Both the position numbers and the translations under genes were made by a program. The notes beneath the pieces are model-generated. The model saw only the letters and a program-made list of their open reading frames with translations. It searched no databases and was not told the DNA's origin. This document shows positions 1 through 8,226 of a stretch of 64,000 nucleotides of DNA, piece by piece; position 1 is the first letter of the stretch; the number at the start of each line of letters is the position of its first letter. Origin of the DNA: Pieris napi (lineage: Eukaryota > Arthropoda > Insecta > Lepidoptera > Pieridae); contig NC_062252.1 in the NCBI RefSeq assembly GCF_905475465.1, forward strand, positions 4,340,001-4,404,000, read 5' to 3'.

Positions 1-1989
1 CGTAAGTTCATCTACAGACTATGGAAAAATAATTAAAGGTATATTAAGGCTCGAAGTCCATCTGAAGCATTTATTCTATATTTTTGTTAAGGTTAATAAT
101 TAATATTAAGTAAATACTTTGAGTGTGTAGGTGTTTATGTATACCACATAATTTGTATAGCGACAGTACGTACAATTCGTAGCGCCGGTCGTTCTTCCCG
201 CGCGCAATAAAATATTAACTACTGATTATGTTTAATTTCCTACACACTCCCTAACTAGGTGATCGCAACCGCGCTCACCTAAAAGTGTATTAACTGTCCG
301 TGTATATAACATATTCTCAAGTAAGTGATTGAGATGAGATTATTCATTTAATATTTGAAATTGTATTAAGATTTTTTAACCTTCAACATTATTAATTCAG
401 TACTCAAATACGAGTAAGTAACATTTAGTAGAAGCTCGGTTAAATGACACTCATCAATGAAGCTTTGTCAATAATTGAAGTTAATACCATCTTGTCAATC
501 ACCGTTATTTCCAATACACCGGAATCAATTTTTGATAGACGGGCCTCTTCCCTCTGCCCACTGATCTGTGCAGGATTTATTGGAAAAGTGACTATCGGGT
601 AAAACCTCCATTAATTTAAATTATAAACTTTTATAGACGAATTTAATGGGTGTTAAGAAAGTAAGGGTCGACCATTTTATATAGCAAATCACGTTTGTTG
701 TATCTTTCTAAAACCGCCGCGTACCGCTTATGCGAACTAATATAATTCTTACCCGTCATTTCATTTATTCACAAAATGTATATACTTTTTTCATACAAAG
801 AATCAATATGATTACCATCGAACTATAACAACCATAACAAGATAGGTAACTTAGCACTGCTACGAACAAATTCTACAAGTGTTCTCTTTCCGCATAGATT
901 GTAGTAATTACGTATTTTAAAAATAGAATGCCTATACTATAATTAAAGAAATAATGATAACCTCATCATCCGACAGAAGATAACGAATAAACCTGTATTA
1001 CAGTCACCTATTTCGATATATAGTTACTTATCTATGATCATCTGGGGATGTTACCGCGCTTCATATTTTAAACATGGCAACTCAACATCGAGTTCAGTAA
1101 ATAAATAATCCCCAAACCCTTAAATTTGTAAATACTTCAAAAGCTCAGATCAATCAAAGATCTTAACTCTTCACCGATCAAAGTTGTGTCTGCTAAAGAA
1201 ACTCTGAAACCAAGTCAAATACAAATACATGTGCCTTGATTAAATCAATAAATCATTGCCTTAACATACATAACATGTTGATTTTTGGTCAATACACAAA
1301 ACCTATTAACTATATAAGTTATTTATATTAGATTTGATTGACGCAATTGTTAACCAAAACATTTACAAAATTGGGCCGTAACTGTAAACAGTAAACATAT
1401 CGATTATTAGTTAAATCTACTCGACGCCGCAGATTAATGTAGACTAATTATATGCAAAAGGTGTGCATTTTAATTGAAATTACAGACAGAGGGGAAGGGC
1501 TTACCTCAACGTCAGGCCCATATTTCCGAGGCTTTTTTATTGTGAACAACGCATTATGAATAATATTATACAAAGGCCTTAGTGACGCGTTTTTTTAACC
1601 GAGAAATCCTTCTCAAATGTGCAAATGATATGGAAATGTATTCTAATACATTTTGTCTGCTTTGAATAATAATTAATTTTATTGTTAAACTAACTTAAGT
1701 ACCCTAGCATAAAAGCCTTCAGGTTCAACTTCTAAAGTAAATTACCATAAAGACATACAATTGTCAATTACGTGATACAGTAAAGAAATATGTCATTTTC
1801 ATTTAGAAAACAAATTAAATTAAGGAACATAGACGTCATTAAATCGAGTTGGTGTATAATTTCTATTTTACGTTAATCTATTGCATTTATAATCGGCGAT
1901 AAGTATTTATTTGTTGATCAAGGCTTTATTTCCGTAACGATAATCTCCACAAATTAAGAGAAATTATGGGGCAAAGGTGACATAAATCT
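1..1989. other. AT-rich non-coding, probably intron of the SLC36-type gene
   Basis: No open frame with recognisable protein similarity was seen. The first bases read as a perfect splice donor (GTAAGT at 2-7), so the left edge may sit at an exon end. A short exon-like stretch ending in GTAAGC on the minus strand near 1507-1560 is treated as a finding. The rest is simple AT-rich sequence. Confidence 0.5.
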
Positions 1990-2092
1990 CAGTAGCCGTA
2001 CACATTGCCGCAGTAGCCGTGCTGTAAAAGACCTACCCTCAAAAAACAAAGAAAATAAAAAAATAAATATATTGAGATTAAAAAGTTCCAAC

Positions 2093-2809
2093 ATGTCTCA
2101 ATGTTTTAAGTGTCTTGCTAAAATGGACGAGAAAAATGTCAAAGTAACTTGCAAAGGGTGTTGCCGACTCATTTGTAACAAATGCAACGGTCTTTCTGCG
2201 ACCGAACTGCGTGTCTTTGGACTTCAGACGCACAAACTATCGTATCTTTGTAATGACTGTGAGACCGGTTTAAGACAAGTTCCAGAGTTGCGTAGATTGG
2301 TTACTGAGCTCCAACAAGAGGTCGAGGTTCTGAAGACCACTCAACCGTCCATTGTCAACTTGGATACTGTTATAAATGAAATAGAGGAGAGAAAGAAGCG
2401 CAGTTGCAATGTTATTGTGTTTGGTATACCGGAACTAAAATCATGTTCTTCAGAGGAAAGAAAGGTTTACGACAAAGCCAAGATAGCTGACGCCTTCAAT
2501 CCAATACCAATCCCTGACCCCAAGATAGTGCATGTGTTTCGCTTAGGTAAACCGGCAGTCGTTAACCCCTCACAGCCACGTCCGATAAAAGTCGTTTTCG
2601 AGAATAAACGCGTCGCTACCGATATTTTAAAAAACAAGAGTAAAATTGGTAAACCCGTTAGAGTTTATTCAGATATGACCCCGTACCAAAGAGATCAGCT
2701 GAAAAGTCTGCGAGACGAACTTGCCCTAAGGATCGAAAAGGGCGAGAAAGATCTCACTATAAAATATGTTAACAACATACCAAAAATTACAACAATTACA
2801 AAAAACTAG
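2093..2809 (+). CDS. LINE ORF1 protein with PHD-like zinc finger
   Basis: This is the nucleic-acid-binding ORF1 protein of the retrotransposon, expected to package the element RNA. The ATG at 2093 is the first in frame and opens with MSQCFKCLAK, giving 238 aa. Residues about 4-60 carry paired CxxC motifs (CFKC, CKGC, CNKC, CNDC) like the PHD-type finger of some CR1-group ORF1 proteins. A short coiled-coil-like stretch (ELRRLVTELQQEVEVL) follows. Then comes a region starting RKKRSCNVIVFGIPE that matches the RRM-like core of LINE ORF1 proteins, and a basic C-terminus. The frame ends at TAG 2807-2809, directly after the heptamer AAAAAAC, which suggests frameshifting into ORF2. Confidence 0.85.
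   Translation: MSQCFKCLAKMDEKNVKVTCKGCCRLICNKCNGLSATELRVFGLQTHKLSYLCNDCETGLRQVPELRRLVTELQQEVEVLKTTQPSIVNLDTVINEIEERKKRSCNVIVFGIPELKSCSSEERKVYDKAKIADAFNPIPIPDPKIVHVFRLGKPAVVNPSQPRPIKVVFENKRVATDILKNKSKIGKPVRVYSDMTPYQRDQLKSLRDELALRIEKGEKDLTIKYVNNIPKITTITKN
2800..2806 (+). promoter_or_regulatory. Candidate -1 frameshift site A AAA AAC
   Basis: In the ORF1 reading frame the codons are ACA AAA AAC TAG, so 2800-2806 is a classical X XXY YYZ slippery heptamer placed right before the stop. A -1 slip moves translation to CTA at 2806 and joins ORF1 to the ORF2 frame, which is open from 2773 but has no ATG before 2920. No clear downstream pseudoknot was identified by eye. The function is inferred; the sequence and frames are seen directly. 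Confidence 0.6.
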
Positions 2810-5610
2810 CTTCACCTCATATAACCGAACTTAATATTTTATACACTAACTTAGCATCCATAACGGCAAAATTCGATCTTTTTCTTATTGAAGTTCAAAC
2901 GCACAAACCTGCTTTGATAATGATAACTGAAACTCATTTACACAGTAAATTGACTGATAGTCTAATTAATATACCTCATTATACCCTATATAGACTAGAC
3001 AGAGCGAATAGACCCGGAGGCGGAGTTCTGATATATGCCGCATATGAAATGAATAACATAAAGATTTATACCAAAGTAAATAAAAATTACCACGATCCAC
3101 GTGTTGAGGCTCTATGGCTAGATGTCGAATATAAAGGAATAAAAATTCTGTTAGCTTGTGTGTACCGCCCTCCATCCTGCACTATGCAAGAATCCGACCA
3201 AGTCCTTTTCGATACAATCGATAAAGCGTCCTTTGAGAACACGGTACTTATAATAGGTGATTTCAATTTACCACACATAAAATGGCCTCTTAACCAAGTA
3301 AAAAAACTAGACAAAGTAAGTGAATCTTTCTTTAATATGTTCTCTAACAGCAATTTAAATCAATTCGTAAACCAAATCACAAGAAAAAGAAACGACGAGG
3401 AGTCAACGTTAGACCTTGTACTTTGCAATGACGATACTCTTATAAGTGAGGTACGTTATTATCCTCCAGTTGGAAGAAGTGACCATTTGGTACTCACGGT
3501 CTCTCTACAAATTATTGGTACTGAAGTTAAGTCTAAAAAAGAGACCCAATATGATTTCTATAAAGCTGATTATATTAGTTTAAATAAACAACTTGATTCA
3601 TTGATTATTCAAGGGTGCTCATCAGATGATCTGTGGATCAACTTTAAAGATCAAATCCAACACGCAATTAAAAAATCTATACCTCTTAAAACTAAAAGCA
3701 AGAATAAAAACCTACAAAAGCCGTGGATAAATCACGAAATATTACATCTAACTAAGAAGAAAAAAGAACTATGGCGTTTATACAGAATAGCCAGGACTGA
3801 TAGCATATACAAAAGATACAGATATATAAATAATTTGATAATTAAACTTACAAGAAAACGACGAAGTGAATTTGAATCAAAGGTCATTGATACCTCTTCA
3901 AAATCTTTTTATGCATACATTAGAAAACAATTCAGCTCTAAAACAGGAATTCCATCGGTTTTAAAAAATGAGGTAGATGAACTTGTTGTTGAGCCATCAA
4001 TGATAGCAGAAATGTTTGCTGATAACTTTGAGTTAAATTACTCCCCAGAACCTGATGGACCAATACCGAACATCAAACTTTCCAGGACTGAAGCTTCCTT
4101 TGATGCTTTCTCGATTTCGAGTGAAATGGTTTTAAAATCCCTAGATACATTTGATGACACAACAGCGTCAGGACCAGACGGCATTCCATCCATACTATTA
4201 AAAAAATGTGGCAAATCACTAGCAGATAACATAGCCAAAATTATGAATGCTTCGCTAAACACAGGCCTTGTACCGTCTGATTGGAAATCTGCTGTTGTTG
4301 TTCCAATATTTAAGAATGGTAACAAATTATCAGCCTCCAACTATCGACCTATAAGTCTTACGTGTATATTATCCAAATGTATGGAGAAGATTATAGCTGA
4401 GAAATTAAGGAAATTCCTTTTCGATGAAAATATTATACCCTGCGAACAGCATGGATTTGTACCAGGACGATCTGTCGCAACTAACCTTCTCATGTGCCTG
4501 AATCAATGGGTAAGAAGTTTCGACCGGGGTGATCCTATAGATATAATCTACCTAGATTTTGAAAAAGCTTTTGACCGTGTCCCAGTTCGCCGACTTTTAT
4601 GCAAGTTAGAGCATTTAGGGATCCGAGGAAAAATACTAGCCTGGATTACGAATTACCTTACGGAAAGATGTTTTCGAGTTCGTATTGGAGATGTACTGTC
4701 CTTGCCTCGACAAGTACTAAGTGGCGTTCCTCAAGGATCAGTACTTGGCCCTTTACTTTTTATTCTTTACATGACCGATCTGAAGAACTCACTACAGATT
4801 TCACATTCGATCTTTGCCGACGACATAAAATTTTTTGGAAATCCACTCTCCCAATCTCAAGCAATACAGGGTGGTTTAGATGATATTTTTGATTGGACCA
4901 AGCAGTGGCTGCTGTCACTAAATGTTAATAAGTGCACAATATTGCACATAGGAAAGAAAAATCCGCACATTACTTATAGCCTAGGTCAACAGCAGTTAAT
5001 GCCAGTAGTCACGCAAAAAGACTTGGGTGTTACCATCAGTTATGATTTGAAGTGGGAATGTCACATCATGAATATAGTGAAAAAGGCTAATTCCATGCTC
5101 TATTTAGTGAGAAAATCATTCAAATGCCTGTCACCAAGAACACTCTTAAAGATATATAAATGTTACATTAGACCAATATTAGAGTATGCCTACAGCATTT
5201 GGGATCCTTATTTCATAAAGGATATTAGTATGCTTGAAAGGGTTCAAAGAAAAGCCACGAAAATGATAAGGTCATTCAGGAAGAAATCTTATAATGAGCG
5301 TCTGAAAGCACTTGACCTTACTGATTTAGGAAGTAGGAGATTACGAGGAAATCTCATTGAAACCTATAAAATCCTCACTGGCCACTATAATGTTCCAGGA
5401 ATTGAGAAGCTCTTTATTTTAAGTGAAAATACACATTTGAGGGGTAGTTCTTTAAAACTTAAGACCACTCAATTCAACACAAATTCCCTAAAGAACTTTC
5501 TCCCAAACCGTGTAGTGGCCGACTGGAATAGGCTTCCGGAAAGTGTGATCAGTGCACCATCTGTAAACACCTTTAAAAATAGACTGGATAAGTTTCTCCA
5601 AATCCCTTAA
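2806..5610 (+). CDS. LINE ORF2: APE endonuclease and reverse transcriptase
   Basis: This protein nicks target DNA and reverse-transcribes the element RNA at the nick. Counting from CTA 2806 there are about 934 codons with no stop. The endonuclease begins at once (LYTNLAS, with the Asn of the first motif), then TETHL, GGGVLIY, GDFNLPHIKW near residue 150 and SDHLVL. The RT follows with SGPDGIPS, YRPISLTC, HGFVPGRS, YLDFEKAFDRVP, GVPQGSVLGPLL and the catalytic FADD near residue 669. A C-terminal tail typical of CR1/Jockey-group LINEs (YIRPILEYAYSIWDP) ends in FKNRLDKFLQIP. The first ATG (2920) would lose the first endonuclease motif, so the start is taken as the frameshift point. All catalytic motifs are present. 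Confidence 0.93.
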   Translation, partial: LASPHITELNILYTNLASITAKFDLFLIEVQTHKPALIMITETHLHSKLTDSLINIPHYTLYRLDRANRPGGGVLIYAAYEMNNIKIYTKVNKNYHDPRVEALWLDVEYKGIKILLACVYRPPSCTMQESDQVLFDTIDKASFENTVLIIGDFNLPHIKWPLNQVKKLDKVSESFFNMFSNSNLNQFVNQITRKRNDEESTLDLVLCNDDTLISEVRYYPPVGRSDHLVLTVSLQIIGTEVKSKKETQYDFYKADYISLNKQLDSLIIQGCSSDDLWINFKDQIQHAIKKSIPLKTKSKNKNLQKPWINHEILHLTKKKKELWRLYRIARTDSIYKRYRYINNLIIKLTRKRRSEFESKVIDTSSKSFYAYIRKQFSSKTGIPSVLKNEVDELVVEPSMIAEMFADNFELNYSPEPDGPIPNIKLSRTEASFDAFSISSEMVLKSLDTFDDTTASGPDGIPSILLKKCGKSLADNIAKIMNASLNTGLVPSDWKSAVVVPIFKNGNKLSASNYRPISLTCILSKCMEKIIAEKLRKFLFDENIIPCEQHGFVPGRSVATNLLMCLNQWVRSFDRGDPIDIIYLDFEKAFDRVPVRRLLCKLEHLGIRGKILAWITNYLTERCFRVRIGDVLSLPRQVLSGVPQGSVLGPLLFILYMTDLKNSLQISHSIFADDIKFFGNPLSQSQAIQGGLDDIFDWTKQWLLSLNVNKCTILHIGKKNPHITYSLGQQQLMPVVTQKDLGVTISYDLKWECHIMNIVKKANSMLYLVRKSFKCLSPRTLLKIYKCYIRPILEYAYSIWDPYFIKDISMLERVQRKATKMIRSFRKKSYNERLKALDLTDLGSRRLRGNLIETYKILTGHYNVPGIEKLFILSENTHLRGSSLKLKTTQFNTNSLKNFLPNRVVADWNRLPESVISAPSVNTFKNRLDKFLQIP

Positions 5611-5611
5611 T

Positions 5612-5647
5612 ACACACGCATCAGCTTATTAAAAGCTGCCAGTGTGT
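5612..5647 (+). other. 3'-terminal stem-loop of the LINE
   Basis: ACACAC (5612-5617) pairs with GTGTGT (5642-5647), and CAGCTT (5622-5627) pairs with AAGCTG (5633-5638) around an ATTAA loop. It starts one base after the ORF2 stop and is followed by the (TAA)n tail. Its position suggests the structure by which the RT recognises its own RNA, as in other stringent LINEs; that role is inferred. Confidence 0.7.
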
Positions 5648-6075
5648 TAAGTAAATAATAATAATAATAATAACATATTAAATTACAGAATTGAGGTGCA
5701 CATAGTTAATTATTATATTTTAATAAACCACTAATACAATTACCCTTACTGAATTATTATACATAACTTTGTGCCAATATACATGGTTAATGCATTTTAA
5801 ATTTTTGAATGTGGGAAGGTAATTAATATTCATTTATTTGCATTGCAATTATATCAATAGTTCGATAAACATTTGCGCCCCTTGGGCAGTAATTGATTAT
5901 TGATTCATGATTGATTGTATTGCCATTATTTAATTCCTGTATTTTGGGTGACTTAGATGCACTCGTAAAACTAGTCTTTGTATCTACTTTTTGTAAGTAA
6001 TTGTACTCTTAACTTCCTAAGTTGTCTAGATAACCAAGTCCCACTCGCCGCGTTCAAGGTCCGGATACCTGCCCT

Positions 6076-6216
6076 GCGATTCTGTAACTCACTTTTCGAA
6101 CTCACACAGCGGTTTTCGCATCGGCGGTCGCTCTCAAATCAGTCGTGAAGCAGTCATTTTATGATTTGGCATTCTGAAAAGGTGGGAGCTTGTAGTTTAT
6201 TGTTTATTCATGGGGT
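6076..6216. repeat. Dispersed repeat, copy 1
   Basis: The 21-base string at 6076-6096 recurs exactly at 30727-30747, far away in an Ets98B intron. The sequence after it is more GC-rich than its surroundings. Only these two copies were noticed; the family is not identified and the ends are approximate. Confidence 0.5.
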
Positions 6217-6984
6217 TTACAGACGCAACATTGTAACGACTCACACTTTAGAAGAGAATTCAATTAATTTAGAAAAAAATATGTATATATTATGTCGCAA
6301 CCAACTAGCTTAATTAGCTGTTCAATTAACAGCCGAGCCATTTAACTAACGGCCTGAAAGATATTCACCCGTAGCGTTTGTTACAACATTTAATAAACTG
6401 GCTGGCTAATGCTTAGGCCATTCGTACTATAGAGTCATTATTTGGCAGGAATAAAAAAGATAAACATATAACATAAAAAATATTTCTTTTAAAATTAAAT
6501 TGCTTAAGTCAAATTCACGATCAATCAAGCTTATGTGACTGGTCGGCTGCAATGTGATTAACAGTTGTATTAATTTTCGGTGAAACAACAAGGGTTTCAA
6601 CCTGAAAGGCACATTCATCAAACCCACAAATAAATCTGCTTGTCAAAGCGGTTAAGGAATACTTTTAAATACTATACACATTGATATATAAAAAACCCAA
6701 GATGCACAATCAACGTCTAAAAAACGTCCTCAAAAAATGAGCGCAACATTCTAAATTGTGCACTCATTTCAAATAGTCTCGCGTCTAATAAGTGGAGTCG
6801 ATGTTATTTATTCGTGTTTTTTTTTATAAATAAATTTATGTACTTTTGAACTTTTTTGTGTGTAGTTTTTGACAAATATATTTACGCTATATAAAGTGTA
6901 AGTCAGGAGGTAGCCAATTTAACATTTTTTTTTAATTTAAAGAAAAAACTTTTTAACCGGATTAAAGTTATGTATTATTATAAA

Positions 6985-7095
6985 TTTACAACTATTTAAC
7001 ATCCAACACCTTTTGTCTTCAGTCACCGTGACCACGCACGCTGTAAAGCACCCGAAAAGTCGGATAAATTTAAAATTATGTTAAATAGTTGTAAA
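6985..7095. repeat. Small inverted repeat (18-bp arms)
   Basis: Arms 6985-7002 and 7078-7095 are perfect reverse complements around a 75-base GC-richer centre. This is consistent with a short MITE remnant; no target duplication was resolved. Confidence 0.5.
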
Positions 7096-7411
7096 TAAAA
7101 AAGTCATGTTCGACTCCACTACGACCTTGTCCTACCGACCACGGTCGGTCGTAAAATTTTATTGCTTTAAGTACGTATACACTGCGTTGTAATAACAACT
7201 TTAAGCAATTGGCGTAAGGTTGATTTTGCAATAATATATGCTTGTAACATATACTGTTATAGACATACTGTTATAGAAAGGGACAGAAATTGTGTTTCGG
7301 GACACTTTCGAGCGTTACTTTTATTCGAGACTGTGAATCATGGGTTTTTTGTATATCAATGACTATACACTATTTTAAAACAACGAAACTAAAATTACAT
7401 TTCTATTACAG

Positions 7412-7656
7412 TTATCCTGGCCATCGCAGTCCCTGACCTGGAATTATTGATAGGTCTCGTCGGTGCCATCTTCTTCTCGACGTTAGGAATATTTATACCA
7501 GCTATCATAGAAATTGTCCATAAGTGGGATAGAGGTCTCGGAAAATGGAACTATATATTGTACAAAAATTGTATTTTACTATTAATCTATGTTATAGTCC
7601 TCACATCTGGTTGTTATTCGGCTATATCTCAGATAATAGTTAAGTTAGGATCGTAA
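7412..7656 (+). CDS. Last exon of SLC36/PAT-type amino acid transporter
   Basis: The exon follows an acceptor ending TTACAG at 7411, starts with two bases of a split codon and runs to TAA 7654-7656, encoding about 80 residues. The peptide ILAIAVPDLELLIGLVGAIF, then SALG-like STLGIFIPAIIE, matches the C-terminal two helices of proton-coupled amino acid transporters (SLC36, the Drosophila pathetic group), where the PxLELxIxLxGA block is conserved. Two membrane helices are visible: about residues 9-35, and LLLIYVIVLTSG near the end. These proteins export amino acids from lysosomes or take them up at the plasma membrane with protons. The other exons are not in the window, so the gene is partial and the paralogue cannot be named. 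The intron before it carries the LINE at about 1990-5673. Confidence 0.82.
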
Positions 7657-7746
7657 TTATTATAGCCCCGGAATTTCACGAAACTTTCAGATTTTGGGAC
7701 GAATTATTTTGAATTTCGTTAGTAAAAACCACATATTTAAATATCC

Positions 7747-7752
7747 AATAAA
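7747..7752 (+). terminator. Polyadenylation signal AATAAA of the SLC36-type gene
   Basis: AATAAA lies 91 bases after the stop codon, the first such hexamer downstream of the exon. Confidence 0.5.
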
Positions 7753-8206
7753 TCAAAAATATTAAATGTTATGACTATTTACTAAGTATAAAATAAGTTC
7801 AGAGTAGCGTTCCAAAATCTCATTATTTTTCGAAAATGGGAAAAAGTTTATCGCGCCATACGTATATATATTTACTGTGTCAAATCCCTTACTTAAAAAT
7901 ATATGAACTTTTAAACGTATTTAAAGGCGTTTAATTGACACATTTTCACTTCAATTGTCTTGACTTGTCGCGTGTTGTATGCATGGTCACAGGTGGCTGA
8001 GCAGTGTCCATATTATAGTGCAGTAACAGCTAAATGCTAGCGCCAGCCTGTTTCCGAAAGAGGTATTACAAAGGAATTTTCCTTTATCCTTCTCTCTAAG
8101 TTTGTTTACTTTGATGCTTAAAATAAAGAAGTAATGATATACGAAGTGATCGTAAACAACAAAAAATAAAATACATTATTGTATATAATATTATTTAGAC
8201 TACTGC
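7753..8206. other. Intergenic AT-rich DNA
   Basis: Nothing recognised between the transporter's 3' end and the poly(T) tail of the next LINE. Confidence 0.5.
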
Positions 8207-8226
8207 TTTTTTTTTTTTTTTTTTTT

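Larger units (their letters stand above)
1990..5673 (+). mobile_element. CR1/Daphne-like non-LTR retrotransposon, near intact
   Basis: Two long ORFs (ORF1 2093-2809, ORF2 2806-5610) are followed by a short 3' tail with a stem-loop (5612-5647) and a (TAA)n run (about 5653-5673). Both frames are free of stops, so the copy looks young. The 5' end was not fixed; a 10-base motif CAGTAGCCGT occurs twice, at 1990-1999 and 2011-2020, and probably lies in the 5' UTR. No convincing target-site duplication was found. The element is on the same strand as, and probably inside the last intron of, the SLC36-type gene. The clade is inferred from the ORF1 type (zinc finger plus RRM-like domain), the RT motifs and the trinucleotide tail. 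Confidence 0.85.
5674..7411. other. Non-coding, probable intron with repeat fragments
   Basis: AT-rich with no supported exon. It holds a copy (about 6058-6216) of a dispersed repeat sharing GCGATTCTGTAACTCACTTTT with 30727-30747. It also has an 18-bp perfect inverted repeat (6985-7002 with 7078-7095) that looks like the arms of a small foldback element. Confidence 0.5.
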
